Assembly: GCA_024653385.1 (NCBI GenBank) | Contig: JANLFZ010000190.1 | Span: 1 to 10,942, forward strand | Direction of reading: 5' to 3' | Source of the DNA: Thermoguttaceae bacterium | GTDB taxonomy: Bacteria > Planctomycetota > Planctomycetia > Pirellulales > Thermoguttaceae | DNA: 10,942 bases | Shown here: positions 1-5,836 of the stretch, one piece after another | How the letters are laid out: every line of letters starts with the position of its first letter | How positions within the stretch are numbered: position 1 is the stretch's first letter | Position numbers and translations under genes: made by a program | Notes under the pieces: model-generated | What the model saw: the letters and a program-made list of their open reading frames with translations, nothing else | What the model was told of the DNA's origin: nothing | Databases searched by the model: none

Positions 1-3000
1 TCCTGGAACCGCTTGCTCCGCGACTCGACCTTTGTCCGCCGCCAGGCCTACGTCGAGTTCGATCTTCCGGCCATCCTCGAGGAGCAGCGGTTCCAGGACT
101 TTGCGGCCCTCTACCGGCTCCTGCACCGCACGCGCCTGCCGCGCGGAGCGGCCGACGCCGATCAGTGTCTGCTCGAAAAGTACTATCAGCTTTCCATCGA
201 GCAGGGCGGCCGGGTCCGCGAGCACCTGCGCGACGGCGTCGAACAGTGCATCACCCTGCTGGCCAACGGTTTCTTGCGCCACCCGGCCAACGACGAGCTG
301 CGCCGCCGGGCGTCGCCGGCTTGCACGGGCAACGAGCGGATCGCCGCCGAGGGGCTCTATCGCCAACTGCTGGTCCTGGTCTATCGTTTCCTGTTCCTTT
401 TGGTCTCGGAAGACCGCGGGCTGTTGAGTTCCAATCCGCTCTACCGTGAACACTACGGGATTGCCCGGCTGCGCCGCCTTCTCGACCATCGGGCCGCTTT
501 CACCGATCAGGACGACCTCTGGCAGTCGCTCCGCGTGCTGTGGCTGGTGTTGATCAAAGACCAACCTCAGCCGGCCCTGAACAACCAGCCGATGGCCGCC
601 GCCCTGGGCCTGCCCGTGCTCAATGGCGAGTTGTTCTCCCCGCTGGACCTCGACGTTTTCTCGATCTCGAACAACGACCTCTTGCAGGCCTTTTGGCGAC
701 TGGCCTGGTATCAGGATCGGCCCAGTCAGCCGCCCCGCCGGGTCAATTATGCCGCGCTGGACGTCGAGGAACTCGGCTCGGTCTATGAGAGCTTGCTGGA
801 ACTCCATCCGGCTCTTCAATGCGATGCGGCGGGCCGTCCCTCCTTCAAACTCATCCTCGGCGCCGGGCGCAAAGAGACCGGCTCGTACTACACCCCGCCA
901 CCGTTGGTTGGGGAGTTGATCCAGTCCGCGCTGGAACCCGTGATCCGCGATCGTCTTGCGGCCGCGACCTCCCCTCTCCCATCGGGAGAGGGGCAGGGGG
1001 TGAGGGCACAACAGGCCCGCGAGAAGGCCCTGCTCTCGATCCGCGTCATTGATCCCGCGTGTGGGTCGGGGCATTTCTTGCTTGCCGCGGCCCGTCGATT
1101 GGGAAAGGAACTCGCCCGCGTGCGCGCCGGCGAGGAAGAGCCGGCCCCCGAGCGGGTGCGCGAAGCGATCCGCGATGTCGTGTCGCATTGCATCTATGGC
1201 GTCGACCGCAACCCACTGGCCGTGGACCTATGTCGCGTGGCGCTCTGGCTGGAAAGCCACACGGGCGATAAGCCGCTCACCTTCCTCGACCATCGCATTC
1301 GCTGCGGCGATTCGCTGGTCGGCGTGTTCGACCTGGCGGTGCTCAAGCAAGGCATTCCCGACAAGGCGTTTGACCCGGTGACCGGCGACGATAAGCCTTT
1401 TGCCCGCGCCATGGCGAAACGCAATCGCGAGGAGCGGGCCGGTCAGCGCGACTTGTTGGGGTGGAACGCACATGGTGCCGTCTCCGAGTTTACGCGCCAC
1501 AGCCGCGAGGTCGATGCCATTGCCGACGACTCGCCCGAGGCGATTCGCCGCAAGCGCCAGCTTTTTGAGGAATCCCAGGCCGACCCCGCCTGGCGACGGC
1601 AGCGGCAGGCGTGCGACCTGTGGACGGCCGCATTCTTTCAGCAGTTGACTCCCGACGCGCAAGTTATTACCACCGCCGCGCTCGCAGAACATTTAGCCGG
1701 CCGCCCCATCGATCCGCGTGTTCTCGCCCGGGCCGAGGCCATCGCCGCCCGCCAACGGTTCTTCCACTGGCCCTTGGAGTTCCCTGAGATCCTTGCCGCG
1801 GGCGGCTTCGACGTGGTTCTCAGCAATCCGCCGTGGGAACGAATCAAGCTCCAGGAACAGGAGTTCTTCGGCGCCCGCGACCCGGAGATTGCCGCCGCGC
1901 CGAATAAGGCCGCTCGCGCTCGGCTGATTGCCGCGCTTCAACAAAGCAATCCACCACTATACACTCACTTTGCTGCTGCCGTGCATGATGCGGAGTGCCT
2001 TAGCAAATCACTTCGTCAGAGCGGACGTTTCCCATTCACAGCTACGGGCGATATAAACACATACGCGGTCTTCGCTGAGACCATCCGCAGCCTCATCAGT
2101 CCGACCGGTCGTGCGGGCATTATCGTTCCAACCGGTATTGCGACGGACGACACCACGAAGCGATTCTTCAGTGATCTTGTACGTTGGAATCAATTGAGTT
2201 CGTTACTCGGATTCGAGAACGAGGAGTTCATCTTCCCGGCCATTCACCACTCGACGAAGTTCTGTGCGCTCACCCTGAGTGGACAGAACGTCGCGGCGGA
2301 ATGGGCGACACTTGTATTCTTGATTCGCAACTTTGCCCAGCTCCGCGATGAGCGCCGCAGGTTCGTCTTGTCGCCGGAACAATTTGTTCTGCTTAACCCA
2401 AATACTCGGACTTGCCCCGTCTTCCGCACGCGAACCGACTCTGAGCTGACTACCAAGCTTTATCGCCGGGTCCCGGTACTTGTCCGAGAAGGCGCGCCTG
2501 ACGGAAATCCCTGGGACGTTCGTATCATGCGGGTTTTTGACATGAACAAGAAGGAAGTAGTTGGGAATTGCCATAGCGGTCCGACACCACCCGCTCCGCT
2601 AGGTTGGTGGCCGATGCGCGAGGCAAAGATGATGTGGCAGTTTGACCATCGTTTTGGGACCTACGAGGGTGCAACGCAGGCCCACTTGAACCTTGGTAAT
2701 CTTCCCCAGACGACTGCCGAACAAAAGGCTGATCCGTCATTTTGCGTTCGCCCTCGTTATTGGGTATCCGAGGTCGATGTGCTCAATCGGTTAGCGCCAC
2801 CGACAAACGAGGAAGTGGATGCCCTCGCAAGAGGCTTGCTGCAACCTGCGGAACTCATTCAGCGCCAACGGGACCGAGTCCCCAAGTGGCTCTTGGGCTT
2901 CCGTGATATCACAAGTGCGATCACATCGCGCAGTTGCATCGCAACCTGCCTTCCTCTTTCTGGAACGGATTTTACTATTCGTGTACTGTTGTCTTCACAG

Positions 3001-3510
3001 CCCGCTGATATGCAACTCGTTCTGCTTGGGAACTTAAACAGCCTTGTTTTCGATTATCTTGTTCGCCAGAAACTGGGCGGCATGCACTTGTCGGACTACA
3101 TTACGTGGCAATTGCCGGTCCTGGCGCCAAGCTCCTATCGTCCCGTCGATGTGTTGTTTGTGGCGTCGCGGGTATTGGAATTGGTTTATACCGCGAACGA
3201 CCTATCTTCGCTCGCGATTGCCATTCGAGATTCAGATTCACCTCTTTCGTCTTGCGTCCCTAGCGGGCCATACCGCTGGGACGAATCGCGGCGAGCCGGT
3301 TTGCGCGCGGAGCTGGACGCGTGGTTTGCCAGGGCCTATGGCTTGACTCGTGACGAACTGCGTTACATTTTGGACCCCAAAGACGTTTACGGGCCTGACT
3401 TCCCTAGTGAGACCTTCCGCGTCCTGCGTGAGAAAGAGGAGAAGCAGTTTGGCGAATATCGCACGCGCCGGCTGGTGCTGGAGGCCTGGGATCGTTTGCC
3501 CCCGCCATAA
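1..3510 (+). CDS. Eco57I/PglX-like N6-adenine DNA methyltransferase, 5' partial
   Basis: Probably methylates adenine in a specific DNA site, marking host DNA in a defence system. The frame is already open at base 1 (S-W-N-R-L-L-R-D...), so the TTG at 13 is unlikely to be the start and the true N-terminus lies outside; 1169 residues are visible. Motifs in order: GSYYTPP (about 880-900), SAM-binding motif I DPACGSGHF (1051-1077), catalytic motif IV NPPW (1825-1836), and the block GRAGIIVPTGIATDDT near 2110-2155. A C-terminal target-recognition-like region follows (about 2200-3130) with the conserved-looking LNSLVFDYLVRQKLGG stretch near 3034-3081. The catalytic motifs are all intact. This arrangement matches large COG1002 methyltransferases such as BREX PglX and class 1 DISARM DrmMI; which subgroup cannot be settled by eye. 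Oddities: an in-frame palindromic repeat between YYTPP and motif I, and a lower-GC block from about 1940 to 3245. A decayed second copy of its 3' end lies at 5691-5836. Confidence 0.93.
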   Translation, partial: SWNRLLRDSTFVRRQAYVEFDLPAILEEQRFQDFAALYRLLHRTRLPRGAADADQCLLEKYYQLSIEQGGRVREHLRDGVEQCITLLANGFLRHPANDELRRRASPACTGNERIAAEGLYRQLLVLVYRFLFLLVSEDRGLLSSNPLYREHYGIARLRRLLDHRAAFTDQDDLWQSLRVLWLVLIKDQPQPALNNQPMAAALGLPVLNGELFSPLDLDVFSISNNDLLQAFWRLAWYQDRPSQPPRRVNYAALDVEELGSVYESLLELHPALQCDAAGRPSFKLILGAGRKETGSYYTPPPLVGELIQSALEPVIRDRLAAATSPLPSGEGQGVRAQQAREKALLSIRVIDPACGSGHFLLAAARRLGKELARVRAGEEEPAPERVREAIRDVVSHCIYGVDRNPLAVDLCRVALWLESHTGDKPLTFLDHRIRCGDSLVGVFDLAVLKQGIPDKAFDPVTGDDKPFARAMAKRNREERAGQRDLLGWNAHGAVSEFTRHSREVDAIADDSPEAIRRKRQLFEESQADPAWRRQRQACDLWTAAFFQQLTPDAQVITTAALAEHLAGRPIDPRVLARAEAIAARQRFFHWPLEFPEILAAGGFDVVLSNPPWERIKLQEQEFFGARDPEIAAAPNKAARARLIAALQQSNPPLYTHFAAAVHDAECLSKSLRQSGRFPFTATGDINTYAVFAETIRSLISPTGRAGIIVPTGIATDDTTKRFFSDLVRWNQLSSLLGFENEEFIFPAIHHSTKFCALTLSGQNVAAEWATLVFLIRNFAQLRDERRRFVLSPEQFVLLNPNTRTCPVFRTRTDSELTTKLYRRVPVLVREGAPDGNPWDVRIMRVFDMNKKEVVGNCHSGPTPPAPLGWWPMREAKMMWQFDHRFGTYEGATQAHLNLGNLPQTTAEQKADPSFCVRPRYWVSEVDVLNRLAPPTNEEVDALARGLLQPAELIQRQRDRVPKWLLGFRDITSAITSRSCIATCLPLSGTDFTIRVLLSSQPADMQLVLLGNLNSLVFDYLVRQKLGGMHLSDYITWQLPVLAPSSYRPVDVLFVASRVLELVYTANDLSSLAIAIRDSDSPLSSCVPSGPYRWDESRRAGLRAELDAWFARAYGLTRDELRYILDPKDVYGPDFPSETFRVLREKEEKQFGEYRTRRLVLEAWDRLPPP
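968..1009. repeat. Dispersed palindromic repeat inserted in frame in the methyltransferase
   Basis: A perfect 10-bp inverted repeat (971-980 and 984-993) has a 3-nt loop and is followed by the G-rich tail caggggGTGAGGG. This is the widely seen dispersed element that reads as PSPxGRG / LPSGEGxGVR in translations. It adds about 14 residues (around T-S-P-L-P-S-G-E-G-Q-G-V-R-A) between the YYTPP block and SAM motif I without breaking the frame. The palindrome is seen directly. Membership of the dispersed family is from general knowledge of such sequences and needs a genome-wide copy count. Confidence 0.75.
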
Positions 3511-3714
3511 CTGACCATCATCGAACAGTCGTTTGGAACTACTATGAGCGTCTTCGACCTTCACGCACAAGTCCTTGCCGACTACCGCGACTTGGTGCAG
3601 TCGTTCCTCACGGTGGCCGACGCCCGGGCGCGGCAATACGTGGAGTGGGCCCTGGTCGAGGAGGCCCGGCTGTGGCCCGACTTCCTGCTGCAGGTCGGCT
3701 CTTCCCACGCACGG
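3407..3714 (+). repeat. Long direct repeat, copy 1 (methyltransferase end plus helicase start)
   Basis: This segment pairs with 5691-6003. Its first part encodes the last conserved stretch of the methyltransferase, and its second part (3544-3714) the first 57 residues of a helicase. By hand count, 3544-3714 differs from 5833-6003 at 32 of 171 bases (about 81% identity) and at 11 of 57 residues. The methyltransferase part matches the other copy at about 21 of 30 residues. The short spacer between the two genes is not conserved between copies, and similarity stops abruptly after 3714. Confidence 0.85.
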
Positions 3715-3768
3715 CGGGACCTGCTGGCGCGACTGCTCGAGCTGAATCTGAGGCTGGCCGGCCGGTGA
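3544..3768 (+). pseudogene. Truncated N-terminal stub of a DUF1998-type helicase
   Basis: This 74-codon frame begins with ATG 33 nt after the methyltransferase stop, behind a weak GGA ribosome site at 3535-3537. Residues 1-57 match the start of the full helicase at 5833 (46 of 57 identical; both begin M-S-[VI]-F-D-L-H and share VLADYRD and TVADARAR). After residue 57 the similarity ends, and an unrelated 17-residue tail rich in Leu and Arg leads to TGA at 3766-3768. It lacks every helicase motif, so it cannot be an active enzyme. About half of the base differences from the complete gene are synonymous, so the ancestor was under protein-level selection. It may still be translated as a small protein, but there is no evidence of function. 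It is best read as the 5' scar of a helicase gene that originally followed this methyltransferase. Confidence 0.82.
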
Positions 3769-3794
3769 TGGTTCCCGGCGGTCGACAGACGCGT

Positions 3795-3800
3795 TATCAT
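3795..3800 (+). promoter_or_regulatory. Possible -10 element upstream of the Xre-ImmA gene
   Basis: TATCAT lies 49 nt before the Xre-ImmA start in the short region between the helicase stub and that gene, and matches the sigma-70 -10 consensus at five of six bases. No convincing -35 hexamer is seen at the right distance, so this is only a weak candidate. A promoter somewhere in 3715-3848 would be expected if the module is autoregulated by its own Xre domain. Confidence 0.2.
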
Positions 3801-3836
3801 GGGCGTGTTGAAGACCACAGGGTGCATCATCACCTT

Positions 3837-3840
3837 GGAG
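3837..3840 (+). promoter_or_regulatory. Ribosome binding site deciding the Xre-ImmA start
   Basis: GGAG with an 8-nt spacer precedes ATG 3849. The reading frame is open further upstream to 3645, but that extension overlaps the helicase stub in another frame and has no protein-like features. This site together with the start of the HTH region supports 3849 as the start. Confidence 0.55.
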
Positions 3841-3848
3841 TTGGTTCG

Positions 3849-5084
3849 ATGAGTACGGCAACCGAATGGGTGAGGCCTGAAGTATTGCGGCAGGGCCGGG
3901 AGCGGATGGGGCTGACGCTCGACGCGGTGCAACAGGAGGCCCGCAGGCTCGCCCGCTCGCAGTATGCGCCGGTGACCGCGCAACAGGTGGAGCAGTGGGA
4001 AAAGGGCCTGTCGTTGCCCGATCTGGAACATTTGGAGACGCTGGCCGAGATCTACCGCTGCCCGGTCGGACATTTTTTTTCGGGCTTTCCGGCCGGCGGC
4101 GCGGGGGGGCTGGCTGCCCAGTTCGGGCCGCTTAGTTTTCGCGGTCTGGCCGAGGGCAAGCCCCAAGGTCTTAGCCCTACCACGCGGCAAAGTCTGGCGC
4201 AGTTTGTGGAACTGGCGGATTGGTTCGGCGGAGCCATCAAGGAATCGGGCGTCGCGTGGGAGGTGCGCGTCAGGCCGCTCCAGCAACGGCCGGCGGACAT
4301 AGCCTCGCTGGCCGGGCAGCAGGCAAGACGGCTGGGCTTTTCGGAGTCCGTGCGCCAAGAGTGGCATTCAGCCGACGATGCATTGGAGTGGTGGCGGCGG
4401 CGCATCCAGGATCTGGGTGTGTTCTGCTTTCAATTGAAGCTGGAGCCAAAGGATGTTCGCGGTGCCGCTCTTTGGCTGGACGGCCACGTTCCCTTCATTT
4501 TGATCAACCACCAGGATGGGGAAGCGGCGACCGGCCGGCTTTTCACCTTGCTGCATGAGTACTGCCATCTGCTATTGCCACACGGCGTGCCGGGCGTCGC
4601 CTGCGATTTCCGGGGAGTAAGCGGTCGCGGCGCGGTGGAGCCGGTAGCAAATCGTTTCGCGGCGCGGGTGCTCGCACCGCTAGAGCTGGTGCGCCGCCAC
4701 CTGCGGGAGCAAGGGCTCGAGCGTTTCAAAGAGTCCTGGTCGGACGCGGAACTGGACCGGCTTCGGAAGCCGCTGTTTGTGAGCCGCGACGTCATCGCGA
4801 TCTCGCTTGAGGAGTTGGGGCTTGCGCCGGCGGGCCTCTACCGGCAGAAGCAATCGCAGTGGGAACGTCGCTTCGGGGGCCGGCGGGCCTGGGGACGAGG
4901 GAGGAACCCTACCAAGAAAGAGCGCAAGGCGCGCCAGCTCGGCTCGTCAGCATTTCGCCTTCTGGCCACCCTGGATGAAAGAGGAATGCTCCCGCGGCTC
5001 GAAACGGCGTACTTGCTGGATACAAGAGTGGAAAAAGTAGCCGAGTTTATCCAGTGGTCGCGCGAAAATCTCCTGGGCCAGTGA
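3849..5084 (+). CDS. Xre-family HTH protein fused to ImmA/IrrE-like metallopeptidase
   Basis: A 411-residue cytoplasmic regulator, probably binding its own operator and acting as the antitoxin or control partner of the PIN protein downstream. Residues about 8-75 form an Xre-type helix-turn-helix (LRQGRERMGLTLDAVQ, then QQVEQWEKG and LETLAEIYRCPVGHFF). The middle to C-terminal part is a COG2856/peptidase M78 domain: the zinc motif HEYCH is at residues 236-240 (4554-4568), and the third ligand is in ExxANRFAARVLAP, with Glu at residue 264 (4638-4640). All expected zinc ligands are present, so it is likely an active protease. The basic C-terminal tail, about 120 residues, is unassigned. In IrrE/ImmA systems such proteases cleave an Xre-type repressor after DNA damage. 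Here both parts share one chain, so self-cleavage or control of the partner is an inference. Start ATG 3849 is supported by GGAG at 3837. Confidence 0.9.
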   Translation: MSTATEWVRPEVLRQGRERMGLTLDAVQQEARRLARSQYAPVTAQQVEQWEKGLSLPDLEHLETLAEIYRCPVGHFFSGFPAGGAGGLAAQFGPLSFRGLAEGKPQGLSPTTRQSLAQFVELADWFGGAIKESGVAWEVRVRPLQQRPADIASLAGQQARRLGFSESVRQEWHSADDALEWWRRRIQDLGVFCFQLKLEPKDVRGAALWLDGHVPFILINHQDGEAATGRLFTLLHEYCHLLLPHGVPGVACDFRGVSGRGAVEPVANRFAARVLAPLELVRRHLREQGLERFKESWSDAELDRLRKPLFVSRDVIAISLEELGLAPAGLYRQKQSQWERRFGGRRAWGRGRNPTKKERKARQLGSSAFRLLATLDERGMLPRLETAYLLDTRVEKVAEFIQWSRENLLGQ

Positions 5085-5099
5085 TGATCGGTGGGCGCG

Positions 5100-5597
5100 A
5101 TGGCCAAAGAGTGCTATGTGCTCGACACCAGCGCGATGGTCGACTTGCATGATCACTTTCGTGTTACGAGTGTGCGTAAGACGCTCGGGCGACTGTGTAG
5201 AGAAAATCGGTTGAGGCTGCCGGAGGGTGTTAAGCGAGAATTGGGGCGCAAAACGGATCAGGCACGCAAGACCGTTGGCGAACTGGCCAAGCAATACCCC
5301 GGTTGCGTCGTTCTCATTCAAGCTGTGCCGAATCTCGGCGGCGAACTTGCCCGAATGGAACAGACTTACGGACAGGAGATTCGCGTGGGTAACCGGAGGT
5401 ATCCGGGGTTTTGGAAAAGCCGTAGCGGCCACAAGGCCATTGACGGCCAACTGGTTAGCGTGGGGAAAAGACTGGCATGCACGGTTGTCTCCGACGACCG
5501 GGCCGTGCGGATGGCGTGTCTGTTGGAAAACGTGCCCTGCATTGGCTGGGCGGAATTCGCACGCCAGGTCGGGCTGTCACAACCGACGTTGTTTTAG
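5100..5597 (+). CDS. PIN-domain protein, probable RNase toxin
   Basis: A 165-residue protein beginning 15 nt after the Xre-ImmA stop, so the two are almost certainly cotranscribed. The PIN-fold acidic residues are visible in the usual order: Asp9 in VLDTSAM, Glu47 in GVKREL, Asp115 in HKAIDGQL and Asp132/Asp133 in VVSDDRAV. PIN proteins cut RNA with Mg2+ bound by these residues, and many are type II toxins. The gene order antitoxin-like regulator then PIN protein fits that reading. An upstream in-frame GTG at 5091 is an alternative start and would add three residues, but ATG 5100 places the first beta strand (ECYVLDTS) at the usual distance. The exact PIN subfamily is not recognised. It could instead be a housekeeping nuclease or an effector released by the ImmA protease. 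Confidence 0.83.
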   Translation: MAKECYVLDTSAMVDLHDHFRVTSVRKTLGRLCRENRLRLPEGVKRELGRKTDQARKTVGELAKQYPGCVVLIQAVPNLGGELARMEQTYGQEIRVGNRRYPGFWKSRSGHKAIDGQLVSVGKRLACTVVSDDRAVRMACLLENVPCIGWAEFARQVGLSQPTLF

Positions 5598-5690
5598 TGA
5601 TTGGCGCAGTACTACTTGATCAGAACAGGGGTCGCCGGAGGCATCAGCCAAGCCGGGAGGGCCCCCACCGCGCCGCCGCCGACTGGCGCG
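5598..5690. other. Junction spacer between the PIN gene and the methyltransferase remnant
   Basis: These 93 nt separate the PIN stop codon from the start of repeat copy 2. No gene-like sequence is seen, and the frames passing through show no recognisable motif. The right end carries most of a GC-rich hairpin and an 8-bp sequence (CTGGCGCG, 5683-5690) that also occurs at 3724-3731 just beyond repeat copy 1. Confidence 0.5.
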
Positions 5691-5693
5691 GTG
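5666..5693. repeat. Perfect 9-bp inverted repeat at the module's right boundary
   Basis: Arms CACCGCGCC (5666-5674) and GGCGCGGTG (5685-5693) are exact reverse complements around a 10-nt loop. The hairpin lies about 70 nt after the PIN stop and straddles the first bases of repeat copy 2. It has no following T-run, so it is not a classical intrinsic terminator. It may be an attenuating hairpin or a rearrangement scar. The structure is seen directly; its role is unknown. Confidence 0.5.
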
Positions 5694-5836
5694 AGGCCTT
5701 TCGGGTGCTCAAGGGGAAGGAACAACAGCAGTTCGGCGAGTACCGCACCCGCTGGCTGGTCATGGAACCCTGCGATCGTCTGTTGATTGTGCCGGACGGT
5801 GGTCCATCCAACACCAGCGGTTTGGTGCCGCCATGA
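5691..5836 (+). pseudogene. Remnant of the 3' end of a second adenine methyltransferase
   Basis: Read in the frame that ends at TGA 5834-5836, this stretch gives FRVLKGKEQQQFGEYRTRWL followed by VMEPCDRL. It matches the C-terminus of the methyltransferase at 1-3510 (FRVLREKEEKQFGEYRTRRL, then VLEAWDRL) at about 21 of 30 residues. It has no start codon context, no SAM or NPPW motif, and is cut off on the left at the hairpin, so it is a fragment. Substitutions at positions identical in many relatives, such as Trp to Cys in the final block, suggest decay or a divergent parent. Its stop overlaps the helicase start as ATGA, which is probably the original translational coupling of the second locus. 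Confidence 0.75.
5833..5836 (+). promoter_or_regulatory. ATGA stop-start overlap at the helicase start
   Basis: The TGA closing the methyltransferase remnant shares bases with the helicase ATG. In an intact ancestor this would couple translation of methyltransferase and helicase. With the upstream gene lost, the helicase now lacks a coupled partner and a clear ribosome site, so its expression may rely on leaderless-like or weak initiation or on read-through from the PIN operon. Confidence 0.5.

Noticed and set aside
13..15. TTG at 13 as the methyltransferase start
   Set aside because: The frame is open to base 1 with protein-like sequence (SWNRLL), and homologous proteins have a longer N-terminal region, so the gene is cut by the window edge.
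4947..5450. A 167-codon minus-strand frame opposite the Xre-ImmA end and the PIN gene
   Set aside because: The plus-strand genes have catalytic residues and tight spacing; the antisense translation shows no motif and has no ribosome site.
5477..5836. A 119-codon frame as an independent gene
   Set aside because: Its first part only shadows the PIN gene and its last part is the methyltransferase remnant; it has no start context and no own domain.
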